From assembly GCF_003121625.1 (NCBI RefSeq), contig NZ_QDDJ01000009.1:62001-126000 (forward strand): a stretch of 64,000 bases of DNA, read 5' to 3'. Numbering within the stretch: the stretch's first letter is position 1; each line of letters starts with the position of its first letter. A program made the translations under genes and the position numbers. The notes under the pieces were generated by a model. The model did no database searches, was not told the DNA's origin, and worked only from the letters and a program-made list of their open reading frames with translations. The DNA comes from Ornithinimicrobium cavernae. Lineage in GTDB: Bacteria > Actinomycetota > Actinomycetes > Actinomycetales > Dermatophilaceae. Below are positions 55,525-64,000 of the stretch, piece by piece.

Positions 55525-56525
55525 TGAGCACCAGCTTCGAGCAGGCCAGGACCTATGCCGCGGGCACCGCGCCACTGCCGTTCCCGATCCCGGCCGAGGT
55601 GACCGTCCAGGAGGTCGGCCCCCGTGACGGGTTCCAGCTCGAGCCGGGCACCATCCCCACGGCCGAAAAGGTCGCGATCATCGACGCCCTGTCCGCCACC
55701 GGCGTCCCCCGTGTGCAGCTCACCTCCTTCGTCCGCCCGGAGGCCGTGCCGCAGCTGGCCGACGCCGCCGAGGTGATGGCCGGCTTCACCCCGGTCGAGG
55801 GCGTCGAGTACTCCGTCCTGATCCCCAACCTCAAGGGCGCCGAGCGCGCCCTCCAGACGCCCGCGGACTGCTGGGAGCTCATGCTCTCCAGCACCGACGC
55901 GCACAGCATCGCCAACGCCAACCGGCCCACCGCCGAGGCGTTCGACCGGCTCCGCCCGGTCATCGAGCTCGGCCTGGCCGAGGGCAAGCACCTGGTGGGC
56001 GGGTTGGCCACCTCCCTGGGTTGCCCGTTCGAGGGCCGGACCCCCTTCGAGCGGGTCGCCTGGGCGGTCGCGCTGTATGCCGACGCCGGGGTCGGGCACG
56101 TGACGATCGCCGACACCGCGGGGCTGGCCGACCCGGCGCACGTCCACGAGATCGCCTCCCGGCTGCGCCAGGAGTTCCCGGACCTGCGGATCACCCTGCA
56201 CCTGCACAACACCCGCGGCCTGGGCATGGCCAACGTCATCTCGGGCCTCGCGGCCGGGATCACCGACTTCGACAGCTCGATCGGCGGGCTCGGCGGCTGC
56301 CCCTACGCCCCCGGGGCCACCGGCAACATCGCCACCGAGGAGCTCGTGCACCTGCTGGACCTGCTCGGCGTCCGCACCGGTGCCGACCTCGGCGCCCTCA
56401 CCACCATCGCCCGCACCGCGGTGTCCGCGGCCGTGCGCCACCCGCTCGAGTCCTCCTTCGAGAAGGCCGACCCCTCCTGGGTGCTGCACACGCCGCCGCA
56501 GCGCCAGGAACTCGCAGGGAAGTAG
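55524..56525 (+). CDS. HMG-CoA lyase-family enzyme, predicted citramalyl-CoA lyase
   Basis: A 333-residue DRE-TIM barrel lyase. Catalytic Arg-Asp in [13 protein letters not shown], metal histidines in [10 protein letters not shown], the active-site Cys loop in [15 protein letters not shown]. These residues fit HMG-CoA lyase and also R-citramalyl-CoA lyase, an HMGCL homologue in the 3-hydroxypropionate cycle. Position between a class III CoA-transferase and an aconitase-type hydro-lyase favours citramalyl-CoA cleavage to acetyl-CoA and pyruvate over leucine catabolism; no other leucine-degradation genes are present. The start overlaps the CoA-transferase stop (TGATG). Confidence 0.88.
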   Translation: MSTSFEQARTYAAGTAPLPFPIPAEVTVQEVGPRDGFQLEPGTIPTAEKVAIIDALSATGVPRVQLTSFVRPEAVPQLADAAEVMAGFTPVEGVEYSVLIPNLKGAERALQTPADCWELMLSSTDAHSIANANRPTAEAFDRLRPVIELGLAEGKHLVGGLATSLGCPFEGRTPFERVAWAVALYADAGVGHVTIADTAGLADPAHVHEIASRLRQEFPDLRITLHLHNTRGLGMANVISGLAAGITDFDSSIGGLGGCPYAPGATGNIATEELVHLLDLLGVRTGADLGALTTIARTAVSAAVRHPLESSFEKADPSWVLHTPPQRQELAGK

Positions 56526-56535
56526 GACCCACCCG

Positions 56536-57939
56536 ATGGGCACAACGCTGGCCACCAAGGTGTGGGAGCAGCACGTCGTGCGCGCCGCCGAGGGCGAGCC
56601 CGACCTGCTGTACATCGACCTGCACCTGCTGCACGAGCTGAACACGCCCGTGGCCTTCGACCAGCTGCGGGCCAGTGGCCGCACCGTCCGCCGCCCCGAC
56701 CTGACGCTGGGCACCGAGGACCACAACACGCCCACGCTGGACATCCGCAAGAGGATCGAGGACCACGCGGCCCGCCACCAGGTCGAGCTGATGCGCGCCA
56801 ACTGCGCGGAGTTCGGGATCGAGCACTACCGGCTGGGCGAGGACCAGCAGGGCATCGTGCACATCATCGGCCCCGAGCTCGGCCTGGCCCAGCCCGGGAT
56901 GACGATCGTCTGCTGCGACAGCCACACCACCACCCAGGGCGCCTTCGGCGCGCTCGCCCTCGGGATCGGCACTACCCAGGTGGAGCACGTGCTCGCCACC
57001 CAGACCCTGCCCCTGCACCGGTTGCGCGACATGCGCATCCGGGTGGACGGCACCCTCCCCGACGGCGTCACGGCCAAGGACCTCATCCTGGCCGTCATCG
57101 CCCGGATCGGGACGGCGGGCGGGCAGGGCCACATCATCGAGTACGCCGGGACCGCCATCGAGGCGCTGTCGATGGAGGCCCGGATGACCATCTGCAACAT
57201 GACGGTCGAGGCGGGGTCCCGCGCCGGCCTGATCGCCCCCGACCAGACGACCTTCGACTACCTGCGCGCGCGTCCGCACGCACCGACCGGGGCCGACTGG
57301 GACCGGGAGGTCGCCTACTGGTCCACCCTGCGCTCGGACCCGGACGCCGTGTTCGACAGGGAGGTGGTGTTCGACGCCTCCGGCCTCACGCCGTTCGTCT
57401 CCTGGGGCACCAACCCGGCACAGAGCGTGCCGCTGGACACCGTGGTCCCCGACCCGGAGTCCTTCGAGGACGAGGAGCAGCGGGCCGCGGCCCGACGGGC
57501 CCTGACCTACATGGACCTGCGCCCCGGCACCGCGATGCGCGACATCCCGGTCGACGCCGTCTTCATCGGCTCGTGCACCAACAGCCGCATCGAGGACCTG
57601 CGCTCCGCGGCCGAGGTGCTCCGCGGCCGCCGGGTCCGGGACGGCGTCGAGGCGGTGCTCGTGCCGGGCTCGGAGGCCGTCCGCAACCAGGCCGTCAGCG
57701 AGGGCCTCGACACGGTCTTCGCCGAGGCGGGGGTGCAGCTGCGGCACGCCGGCTGCTCGATGTGCGCTGCGGTCAACGAGGACCGGCTGCGCCCCGGGCA
57801 GCGGGCCGCCTCCACCAACAACCGCAACTTCGAGGGCCGCCAGGGCAAGGGCTCACGCACCCACATCGTCTCCCCGGCCGTGGCCGCCGCCACGGCGGTC
57901 GCCGGCCACCTCGCCTCCCCCGCGGACCTGGTGTCCTGA
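56536..57939 (+). CDS. LeuC-like aconitase-family hydro-lyase, large subunit
   Basis: A 467-residue Fe-S hydro-lyase large subunit. Cluster ligands are in [13 protein letters not shown] and in [45 protein letters not shown] and [21 protein letters not shown] are classic for LeuC. The natural family reaction is isomerisation of 2- to 3-isopropylmalate, but LeuCD enzymes also hydrate citraconate to citramalate. No leuA or leuB is nearby, and the operon is catabolic in content, so I predict citraconate/citramalate hydro-lyase. ATG 56536 follows AGGA. A biosynthetic leuCD elsewhere in the genome would support this. Confidence 0.92.
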   Translation: MGTTLATKVWEQHVVRAAEGEPDLLYIDLHLLHELNTPVAFDQLRASGRTVRRPDLTLGTEDHNTPTLDIRKRIEDHAARHQVELMRANCAEFGIEHYRLGEDQQGIVHIIGPELGLAQPGMTIVCCDSHTTTQGAFGALALGIGTTQVEHVLATQTLPLHRLRDMRIRVDGTLPDGVTAKDLILAVIARIGTAGGQGHIIEYAGTAIEALSMEARMTICNMTVEAGSRAGLIAPDQTTFDYLRARPHAPTGADWDREVAYWSTLRSDPDAVFDREVVFDASGLTPFVSWGTNPAQSVPLDTVVPDPESFEDEEQRAAARRALTYMDLRPGTAMRDIPVDAVFIGSCTNSRIEDLRSAAEVLRGRRVRDGVEAVLVPGSEAVRNQAVSEGLDTVFAEAGVQLRHAGCSMCAAVNEDRLRPGQRAASTNNRNFEGRQGKGSRTHIVSPAVAAATAVAGHLASPADLVS

Positions 57940-58565
57940 TGCGCGCCTTCACCGTGCACACCGGCACCGCGGCGCCCCTGCGCCGCACCAACGTGGACAC
58001 CGACCAGATCATCCCGGTCCGGTTCCTGACCCGCAGCACCATCGCGGGCTACGGCGAGAACCTGTTCAACGACTGGCGCGACGACCCCGACTTCGTCCTC
58101 AACGACCCGCGGTACGCCGCCGCCTCGATCCTGGTGGCCGGCAACGACTTCGGCACCGGGTCCTCCCGGGAGTCCGCCGTGTGGGCCCTGGCGGGCTGGG
58201 GGTTCCGGGCCGTCATCGCGCCCCGCTTCGGCGATATCTTCCGGGGCAACGCCTACCAGCAGGGCCTGCTGCCAGTGGTGGTCCCCCAGGACTGCGTCGA
58301 CGCGCTGTGGACGCTGCTGGAGCGGGAGCCCACCGCGGAGGTCACCGTCGACCTGCAGGAGCGCGAGGTCCGGGCCGCGGGGATCGTCCAGGCCTTCGAG
58401 GTCTCCGACGACGACCGCTGGCGGCTGCTCAACGGCCTGGACGCGGTCGCCCTCACCCTGCAGCACGAGGCCGACATCGCCGCGTACGAGCAGCGCCGCA
58501 GGCCGGCCCTGCCGACCACGCGGCGGCCCCTGGCCGAGCCGGCGACCGGAGGTGGTCACGACTGA
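57939..58565 (+). CDS. LeuD-like aconitase-family hydro-lyase, small subunit
   Basis: A 208-residue small subunit that forms the active site lid with the LeuC-like protein. The swivel domain shows TNVDTDQIIPVRFLTR, ILVAGNDFGTGSSRESAVWAL and FGDIFRGNAYQQGLLPVVV, the LeuD signature. ATG 57939 overlaps the stop of the large-subunit gene by one base. The YLTR-type loop that influences substrate choice reads TRSTIAGYG here. A 94-base spacer separates it from the transporter genes. Confidence 0.92.
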   Translation: MRAFTVHTGTAAPLRRTNVDTDQIIPVRFLTRSTIAGYGENLFNDWRDDPDFVLNDPRYAAASILVAGNDFGTGSSRESAVWALAGWGFRAVIAPRFGDIFRGNAYQQGLLPVVVPQDCVDALWTLLEREPTAEVTVDLQEREVRAAGIVQAFEVSDDDRWRLLNGLDAVALTLQHEADIAAYEQRRRPALPTTRRPLAEPATGGGHD

Positions 58566-58659
58566 GCCCACCACCGCCCCGCCCCCGCGGTCGAGACACA
58601 CCCGGCCGTCCGTCATACGGATCCTGATCCCCATCCCCACCACGGAAGAAGACAGTTCA

Positions 58660-59646
58660 ATGAAGAAGATGCCTCTCCTGGCCGCGACCCTCGCCTTCGG
58701 CCTCACCCTCACCGCCTGCTCCGACGACGGGGGGTCCGGCTCCGGTGACGGCTCGGACTACCCCTCCGGCCCGATCACGATGACCGCCGGCGCCGACCCG
58801 GGCAGCGGCTTCGACCTCACCCTGCGCACGCTGGTGCAGGTCATCCAGCAGGAGGGCCTGGTCGAGGTCCCGATGCCGATCGAGAACCGCCCCGGCGCGG
58901 CCTCGGCCGTGTGGACCGCCCAGATGGTGGAGCAGCACGCCGGCGCCGACGACCAGGTCGCGGTCACCTCGCTGGTCATGATGACCAACAACGCGCGCGG
59001 ACAGTCGGACTACAACACCGACGACGTGACGATGATCGCCCGCCTGCTGTCGGAGTACTTCGTGGTCGTCGTGAGCGCCGACTCGGAGTACCAGGACCTG
59101 GAGTCGGTCCTCAACGCCGTCGCCGACGACCCGGGTGCCGTGCCGGTCGGCGCCGCCTCCGACGACCAGCTGCCCTTCGCGCTCCTCATGGACGCCGCCG
59201 GCGGCGATGCCTCCGCCATCAACTTCGTGGCCTACGAGGGCGGCGGCGAGCAGAGCACCGCGCTGCTGTCCGGTGACATCGACGTCGCCATCGCCGGCAC
59301 CAGCGAGTTCCTGCCGCTGATCGAGTCCGGCGAGCTGCGCGCCCTGGCCGTCGTCGGCGACGACCGACTGGAGGGGCTGCCGGACGTCCCCACCGCCGTC
59401 GAGGAGGGCTACGACGTGACGATCTCCAACTGGCGCGGCATCTACGGCCCGCCGGACATGCCGGACTACGCCGTCGACTACTGGGCCGACATCCTCTCCC
59501 AGACGGTCGAGTCGGACAGCTGGAAGGATGCTGCCGAGAAGAACCAGTGGGTCACCACCTTCATGGTCGGTGACGAGCTCGACACCTACCTGGAGGAGAC
59601 CAACACCCAGGTCGTGGAGGCGTTCGAGAAGATCGGGTCGCAGTGA
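58660..59646 (+). CDS. TctC-like tricarboxylate-binding lipoprotein
   Basis: Extracytoplasmic solute receptor of a tripartite tricarboxylate transporter, 328 residues. Lipoprotein signal with lipobox LTLTAC (Cys20) and a Ser/Gly linker. The TctC fold is seen in ITMTAGADPGSGFDLTLRTL, the loop ENRPGAASAVWTAQM, and VAYEGGGEQSTALLSGDID. Such receptors bind di- and tricarboxylates through two water-bridged loops; the ligand here is unknown. ATG 58660 has GGAAGAAGA upstream. Confidence 0.9.
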   Translation: MKKMPLLAATLAFGLTLTACSDDGGSGSGDGSDYPSGPITMTAGADPGSGFDLTLRTLVQVIQQEGLVEVPMPIENRPGAASAVWTAQMVEQHAGADDQVAVTSLVMMTNNARGQSDYNTDDVTMIARLLSEYFVVVVSADSEYQDLESVLNAVADDPGAVPVGAASDDQLPFALLMDAAGGDASAINFVAYEGGGEQSTALLSGDIDVAIAGTSEFLPLIESGELRALAVVGDDRLEGLPDVPTAVEEGYDVTISNWRGIYGPPDMPDYAVDYWADILSQTVESDSWKDAAEKNQWVTTFMVGDELDTYLEETNTQVVEAFEKIGSQ

Positions 59647-60194
59647 CCCCTGTCTCCCAGCAGACCGAGCAGGAGGCACCCGCGCGCAGCGGCCGGTCCG
59701 ACGTGATCGCCGGGCTGCTCGTCACGGGCGTGGGTGCCCTCCTGCTGGTCACCGCGCTCGGGATCGGTGAGCCGGTGCGCCCGGCCCCCGGGATCGGGCC
59801 GGCGACCCTGCCCCTCTTCCTCAGCGGCATGCTGGTCCTCTCCGGGCTGGTGCTGACCGGGCTCGGCCTGCGCCGGCGGCCGGTCGCCGGCTTCGAGGCG
59901 GACCTGCTGGGCGCCGGCGACGCGGAGGCCCTCGAGGAGCTGTTGCACGAGGAGCAGCCCGTCCCCTGGCGGCCCCTGCTGGTCCACATCGGCCTGTTCG
60001 TCGGCTACGCGCTGATCTTCATCCCGCTGGGCTACATGCTGTCCACCGCGCTCTACCTCGGCGCGACGGTCAGTGTCATCGACCGCGCCAGGTGGAAGCG
60101 CAACCTGACCTTCGCCGTGCTCTTCGCCGTGATCGTCTACTTCGCTTTCACCGAGCTGCTGATGGTCCAGCTGCCCGCCGGAATCCTGGGATAG
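59643..60194 (+). CDS. TctB-like transporter small membrane subunit
   Basis: A 183-residue protein with four hydrophobic helices: VIAGLLVTGVGALLLVTALGI, PATLPLFLSGMLVLSGLVLTGLGL, VHIGLFVGYALIFIPLGYML and LTFAVLFAVIVYFAFTELL. This is the DUF1468/TctB pattern. GTG 59643 overlaps the tctC stop by 4 bases. A loop of about 45 residues between helices 2 and 3 is rich in Glu and Ala. Confidence 0.88.
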   Translation: MTPVSQQTEQEAPARSGRSDVIAGLLVTGVGALLLVTALGIGEPVRPAPGIGPATLPLFLSGMLVLSGLVLTGLGLRRRPVAGFEADLLGAGDAEALEELLHEEQPVPWRPLLVHIGLFVGYALIFIPLGYMLSTALYLGATVSVIDRARWKRNLTFAVLFAVIVYFAFTELLMVQLPAGILG

Positions 60195-60204
60195 GGGACA
60201 GACC

Positions 60205-61704
60205 ATGGATGCCCTGACATCGCTGCTGCAGGGGTTGGCCTCGGCGCTCACCCCGACCCACCTGATGTTCGTCTTCGTCGGCGTGCTGCTCGGCACCATC
60301 GTGGGCGTGCTGCCCGGCCTGGGACCGATCACCGCGATCGCCCTGCTGATCCCGCTGTCGTTCAACCTGGACCCGACCGCCGGTCTGATCCTGCTGTGCG
60401 GCGTCTACTACGGCGCCATGTACGGCGGCTCGATCACCTCGATCCTGATCCGCACACCCGGTGAGGTGGCCTCGGCGGTCACCGCCCTGGAGGGCTATGA
60501 GATGGCCCGGCGGGGCCACGCGGGGCCGGCCCTGGCCACCGCGGCCGTCGGCTCGTTCATCGGCGGCACCCTGGCGGTCATCGGCCTGGTCTTCCTCTCT
60601 CCCGTCCTGGTGGACGTGTCCACCTCGATCGGGGCGGCGGAGTATGCCGTGCTGCTGGTCGGGGCGCTCGCCCTCACCACCTCCCTGATGACCGGCTCGA
60701 GGGTCAAGGCCCTGATCTCGGTGCTGGTGGGCATGTGCATCGGCATCATCGGCCTCGACCCGCAGGACAGCGTCCAGCGGTGGACCTTCGGCCAGATCGA
60801 GCTGTCGGACGGCATCGACATCGCCCTGCTGGCGATGGCCCTGTTCGCGATCCCCGAGGCGATGCGCAACCTGTCGATCGGTGACCGCTCCGCCCCGTCC
60901 GCGCTGACCGTCCAGCGCGCGTGGATGAACAAGCACGACCTCCGGCTGTCGGCCGCTCCCTACGCACGCGGCACCGTCGTCGGCTTCATCGCCGGCGTGA
61001 TGCCGGGCCTGGGTCCCACCCTCGGTTCCTTCGCGTCCTACTCCCTCGAGCGCCGGGTGGCCAAGGGCGAGCGGCGCCGGTGGTTCGGCAAGGGCGCCAT
61101 CGAGGGCGTGGCCGGCCCCGAGACCGCGAACAACGCGGGGGTAGGTGGCGCCATGGTGCCGATGCTCGCGCTCGCGATCCCCGGCTCGGCGACCACGGCC
61201 CTGCTGCTGTTCGTCTTCCAGATGTACGGCCTGCAGCCCGGACCGCAGCTGTTCCAGAACGACGGCCCACTGGTGTGGACCATCATCGCCTCCATGCTCG
61301 TCGGCAACGCGATGCTCCTGGTCCTGAACCTGCCGATGGTCCGCGTGTTCGTCAAGCTGCTCCGGGTGCCCCCGCCCCTGCTGTACGGCGGTGTGGTCGC
61401 CTTCGTCATGCTCGGGGCCTACGCCCTGACCTTCAGCCTCTTCTCGATGCTGCTGCTGGTGGCGATCGGCCTCATCGGCTTCTACCTGCAGGAGAACGGC
61501 TTCCCCCTGACACCGGCGATCCTGGCCGCTGTTCTGCTGCCGCTGCTGGAGCTCAACCTCCGACGGGCCCTGCTCATCGCCGACGGCGACTGGGGCACCT
61601 TCATCGACCGGCCGCTGTCGCTGACCTTCCTGGTCCTCATCGCGCTGGGCGTGGTGGTGCCGATGCTGCTGCAGCTCCGCCGCCGCTTCGCGCGACCGGA
61701 CTGA
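60205..61704 (+). CDS. TctA-like transporter large membrane subunit
   Basis: A 499-residue, roughly 12-helix protein, the transport subunit of the Tct system. It carries the two TctA glycine-proline signatures, GVLPGLGPITAIALLIPLSF near residue 35 and GVMPGLGPTLGSFASYSLER near 265, and YYGAMYGGSITSILIRTPGE. The complete tctC-tctB-tctA set adjoining the CoA-transferase/lyase/hydro-lyase genes makes a self-contained uptake and catabolism operon. It is followed by a hairpin that overlaps the stop of a convergent gene. Confidence 0.93.
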   Translation: MDALTSLLQGLASALTPTHLMFVFVGVLLGTIVGVLPGLGPITAIALLIPLSFNLDPTAGLILLCGVYYGAMYGGSITSILIRTPGEVASAVTALEGYEMARRGHAGPALATAAVGSFIGGTLAVIGLVFLSPVLVDVSTSIGAAEYAVLLVGALALTTSLMTGSRVKALISVLVGMCIGIIGLDPQDSVQRWTFGQIELSDGIDIALLAMALFAIPEAMRNLSIGDRSAPSALTVQRAWMNKHDLRLSAAPYARGTVVGFIAGVMPGLGPTLGSFASYSLERRVAKGERRRWFGKGAIEGVAGPETANNAGVGGAMVPMLALAIPGSATTALLLFVFQMYGLQPGPQLFQNDGPLVWTIIASMLVGNAMLLVLNLPMVRVFVKLLRVPPPLLYGGVVAFVMLGAYALTFSLFSMLLLVAIGLIGFYLQENGFPLTPAILAAVLLPLLELNLRRALLIADGDWGTFIDRPLSLTFLVLIALGVVVPMLLQLRRRFARPD

Positions 61705-61742
61705 GCCGACCGGGCTGGCCTGACCCGACCGGAGGCTGGGGA

Positions 61743-61775
61743 CGCCTGGTCCGGCGGTTACGCCGGGTCCAGGCG
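61743..61775. terminator. Hairpin between convergent tctA and small membrane gene
   Basis: CGCCTGG-T-CCGGCG and CGCCGG-GT-CCAGGCG pair around GTTA, with a one-base asymmetry. It includes the stop of the minus-strand gene and would end both transcripts. Confidence 0.5.
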
Positions 61776-62147
61776 CCCCATCAGGAAGGCTGCGGCGATG
61801 GTGGCCACGGCACCCGTCAGGGTCGCCGCCGCCAGCCAGGCGGGGGCGAACTGGAACATCGCGATCCCCAATGGCACGAGCAGGAAGTTGAAGGCGATCG
61901 CCGGTGCCTGCGCACGCGGGTGCCGCCGCCACAGCCCGACACTGACATAGCTCAGCCCGACCACGAAGACCAGCATGGTGACGACCGACATGAGCACGAT
62001 CATCGGGTCGCTGCCCTCACCGAGGACGAGCTCCACCAGGTAGAAGGCGGCGAACCCGGCGATGATGACGACCTCCAGGGCGACCAGCGCCGCCGCCAGG
62101 CGCCCGAGCTGGAGCTGACGGGGGCTGGGCGGGGTCGCGGCGGGCAT
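61758..62147 (-). CDS. Small four-helix membrane protein, unknown function
   Basis: A 129-residue integral membrane protein with four clear helices: LGRLAAALVALEVVIIAGFAA, MIVLMSVVTMLVFVVGLSYV, APAIAFNFLLVPLGIAMFQFA and WLAAATLTGAVATIAAAFL. It resembles small actinobacterial membrane proteins of no assigned function. ATG 62147 is chosen as the only ATG before the first helix; the frame upstream is an out-of-frame reading of the amidase. It is separated from the amidase stop by 20 bases and may be co-transcribed with it. Confidence 0.75.
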   Translation of the reverse strand: MPAATPPSPRQLQLGRLAAALVALEVVIIAGFAAFYLVELVLGEGSDPMIVLMSVVTMLVFVVGLSYVSVGLWRRHPRAQAPAIAFNFLLVPLGIAMFQFAPAWLAAATLTGAVATIAAAFLMGRLDPA

Positions 62148-62167
62148 GGCCGCAAGCGTAACCAGGC

Positions 62168-63625
62168 TCAGAGGGACGGGTGCTGCTGGGCGTGCCCCGT
62201 GGCCTCCTCGAAGGCGTGTGCGATGCGGAGCAGGTCCACGTCGCGGCCGGGAGCGGCGACGATCTGGATGCCGATCGGGAGTCCCTCGCGGGAGAAGCCG
62301 CCGGGGACAGAGATCGCGGGGCACCCCGTGGACGAGATGAGGGTGACCGCACGCATCCAGTCCAGGTAGTTCTCCATGGGGGTGCCGTTGATGCTCTGGG
62401 GGTACTCGAGCTCGGCGTCGAAGGGCAGGGCCTGCGCGGTCGCTGTCACGAAGACGTCGTGGGTGGAGAAGAACTGCTGCGTGGTCCGCCACAGCCGGCC
62501 GCGCGCCGCGTCCATCGCCACCAGGTCCTCCACGGTGAGGTCGTAGCCCAGCTGGGTGTTCCAGACCACCGCCTGCTTGATGCGCCCCCCGTCGGGGCGA
62601 GCCGTCTCGGCCCGGACGACCTCGCCCCAGGTCGACACGAAGTCGTAGGCCCGCTGGACACGGAACACCTCGTCGGACTCGCGCAGGTCCGGGACGAGGT
62701 CGTCCACCTCCGCGCCCAGGCCGGCGAAGACCGCGCCGCTGCCCGCGACGGTCTGCGCCACCTCGGCCTCGACCACCATCAACCCGGCCAGGTCGGGGCT
62801 GAGCCCGACGCGGACGCCACGCAGGTCCGGCTGGTAGTCGGTGCCAAGCCGGAACTCGGGCAGGTCGAACACCGAGCCCGGCTCCTGGAGCGAGCACGGC
62901 CCGTCCTGCTCGGGGCCGGCGCCGACACTCATCAGCAGGGCCACGTCGCCCACCGTGCGGCCCATGAAGCCCTTCTGCGCGAGCCAGGCCCAGGCGTTGC
63001 CGGGCGGCGTGTGCGGGATGCGGCCGTTGGAGGGGCGCATGCCGACGACGTTGTTGAAGGATGCCGGGGTGCGCAGCGAACCGCCCATGTCCGAGCCGTC
63101 TCCGGAGGCCTGGATGCCCGCGGCGAGGGCCGCGGCGACGCCGCCGGAGGATCCGGCGACCGACTTCGTGGGGTCGTAGGGGTTGACGGTCGTGCCGAAG
63201 ACCGGGTTGAACGTATGGGCGCCGGCCGCGAACTCCGGCACGTTGGACTTTCCGGTGGTGACCACGCCGGCAGCACGCAGGCGCGCGACGACCAGGTCGT
63301 CGGTGTCCGGCACCCGGTCGGCGTAGACCGGTGAGCCGAGCGTCGTCCGCATGCCCGCCGTGTCGTGGGTGTCCTTGTGCGTCATCGGCACGCCGTGCAG
63401 GGGCGGCAGTGCCTCGCCGGACCCGCGGGCGGCGACGAGGCGCGCATCGGCGGCACGCGCCTCGTCCAGGGCCCGCTCGGGGTCCGTGGTGACGATGGCG
63501 TTGATCGTCGGGTTCACCTGGTCGATGCGGGCGTAGTGGTCGCGCACCGCCTCCTCCGAGCCCACCTCCCCGGCGGCGATGGTGGCAGCGAGCTCGCGGG
63601 TGGACAGCCAGGTGAGGTCCGACAT
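62168..63625 (-). CDS. Amidase signature-family enzyme
   Basis: A 485-residue amidase (Ser-cisSer-Lys type). The general base Lys is in GVPMTHKDTHDTAGM, the cis-Ser and flanking region in SVAGSSGGVAAALAAG, and the nucleophile region in GSDMGGSLRTPASFNNVVG followed by RPSNGRIP. All triad positions appear intact. The GSSGGVAAA and GSDMGGS variants suggest a subgroup distinct from GatA, and no gatB/gatC is near, so it is not the transamidosome. An adjacent M20-type hydrolase on the same strand suggests joint catabolism of an amide. Substrate unknown. Confidence 0.9.
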   Translation of the reverse strand: MSDLTWLSTRELAATIAAGEVGSEEAVRDHYARIDQVNPTINAIVTTDPERALDEARAADARLVAARGSGEALPPLHGVPMTHKDTHDTAGMRTTLGSPVYADRVPDTDDLVVARLRAAGVVTTGKSNVPEFAAGAHTFNPVFGTTVNPYDPTKSVAGSSGGVAAALAAGIQASGDGSDMGGSLRTPASFNNVVGMRPSNGRIPHTPPGNAWAWLAQKGFMGRTVGDVALLMSVGAGPEQDGPCSLQEPGSVFDLPEFRLGTDYQPDLRGVRVGLSPDLAGLMVVEAEVAQTVAGSGAVFAGLGAEVDDLVPDLRESDEVFRVQRAYDFVSTWGEVVRAETARPDGGRIKQAVVWNTQLGYDLTVEDLVAMDAARGRLWRTTQQFFSTHDVFVTATAQALPFDAELEYPQSINGTPMENYLDWMRAVTLISSTGCPAISVPGGFSREGLPIGIQIVAAPGRDVDLLRIAHAFEEATGHAQQHPSL

Positions 63626-63644
63626 GGTGATCCTGTCTCGGTCG

Positions 63645-64000
63645 TTACTTCTGGAGGTTGCTGACGAGGGCGGTCAGTGCCGAGCGGACGCCGGTGCGCA
63701 GGGCGGTCCGCACGTCGTCGGGCAGGAACATCGGTGAGTGGTTGCCCGCGACGCCGGCCGCGACCGACTCGGCGGTGTGGCCACCGAGGAACCAGTAGGT
63801 GTAGGGCACGCCGATCTCGTCACCGAACCGGCCCACGTCCTCCGAGCCGGTGACGGGTGGAGCCTCGTTGACGCCGTCCGGCCCGAGCTCGTCGCGCAGT
63901 GAGGAGAGGAGTCGCCCGGTCAGCTCGGGGTCGTTGTAGCAGCGCGGGAACTCATACATCTGCCTGATCTCCGGCTCCGGGGCCCCCGCCACGGCCGCCT
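63645..64000 (-). CDS. M20-family amidohydrolase, C-terminal part (5' end outside window)
   Basis: About 118 codons of the C-terminal end of an M20D amidohydrolase (hippurate hydrolase/AbgB-like). The final metal-site segment is recognisable: PPVTGSEDVGRFGDEIGVPYTYWFLGG followed by NHSPMFLPDDVRTALRTG, in which the last zinc-ligand His is in GNHSP. The stop is 19 bases before the amidase start, so the hydrolase comes first in a two-gene operon. The upstream part is not in the window. Confidence 0.8.
   Translation of the reverse strand, partial: AAVAGAPEPEIRQMYEFPRCYNDPELTGRLLSSLRDELGPDGVNEAPPVTGSEDVGRFGDEIGVPYTYWFLGGHTAESVAAGVAGNHSPMFLPDDVRTALRTGVRSALTALVSNLQK

Noticed and set aside
55524-56525. 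Leucine degradation role for the HMG-CoA-lyase-type gene
   Set aside because: No isovaleryl-CoA dehydrogenase, methylcrotonyl-CoA carboxylase or methylglutaconyl-CoA hydratase gene is near; the neighbours fit citramalyl-CoA better.

Overview
The window is GC-rich, densely coding chromosomal DNA of an actinobacterium, most likely order Micrococcales (Intrasporangiaceae/Ornithinimicrobiaceae-like; inferred from gene content and order, not from a search). Supporting markers are a PimB-type phosphatidylinositol mannosyltransferase, the MurT/GatD lipid II amidation pair, GuaB3, a WhiB protein, CIRCE-controlled groES-groEL1, the SigR/RsrA thiol-stress pair, the 24-residue ribosomal protein bL37 and a very GC-rich third codon position. 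Many starts are GTG, and many neighbouring genes overlap by 4 bases (ATGA/GTGA).

Layout. 1-5.3 kb: envelope genes (pimB, a YbhN-type membrane protein, murT-gatD, DoxX) and a truncated MarR-like gene. 5.3-13.2 kb: purine block (guaA, guaB3, guaB) with DUF3817, SURF1, a beta-propeller lipoprotein and a LigB-type dioxygenase. 13.4-23.3 kb: whiB, groEL-groES, a cardiolipin synthase-like protein, a methyltransferase, a frameshifted gene, and the tRNA t6A/ribosome block tsaB-rimI-tsaD with a GH3 lipoprotein. 23.3-27.8 kb: two membrane HD/HD-GYP proteins preceded by an unannotated 27-residue peptide gene, then bL37 and sigR-rsrA. 27.9-36.4 kb: aminotransferase, SRAP protein, hydrolase, DoxX, aroA-rsgA, 2H phosphoesterase, csp, hisN-like phosphatase, VanY peptidase. 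36.3-42.7 kb: M16 peptidase pair, NDH-2, two NAD-binding proteins (one frameshifted) and a 27-residue membrane peptide.

42.7-53.5 kb is the accessory part. An initiator tRNA is followed at once by an insertion sequence with inverted ends, then a compact Tad/Flp pilus operon on the minus strand (tadA-tadB-tadC-flp-tadE-tadE-tadG-like). Divergent from it is a 1386-residue FHA-FtsK/SpoIIIE ATPase of EccC/EssC type with no recognisable type VII partner in the window.

53.5-61.7 kb is an apparently single catabolic operon: IclR regulator, class III CoA-transferase, HMG-CoA-lyase-like enzyme, LeuC/LeuD-like hydro-lyase and a complete tripartite tricarboxylate transporter (TctC-TctB-TctA). Read together, the genes predict uptake of a C5 dicarboxylate such as citraconate or citramalate, hydration to citramalate, activation to citramalyl-CoA and cleavage to acetyl-CoA plus pyruvate. 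This is my leading candidate for an undescribed system. The right end carries a small membrane protein, an amidase and the 3' part of an M20-type amidohydrolase, all on the minus strand.
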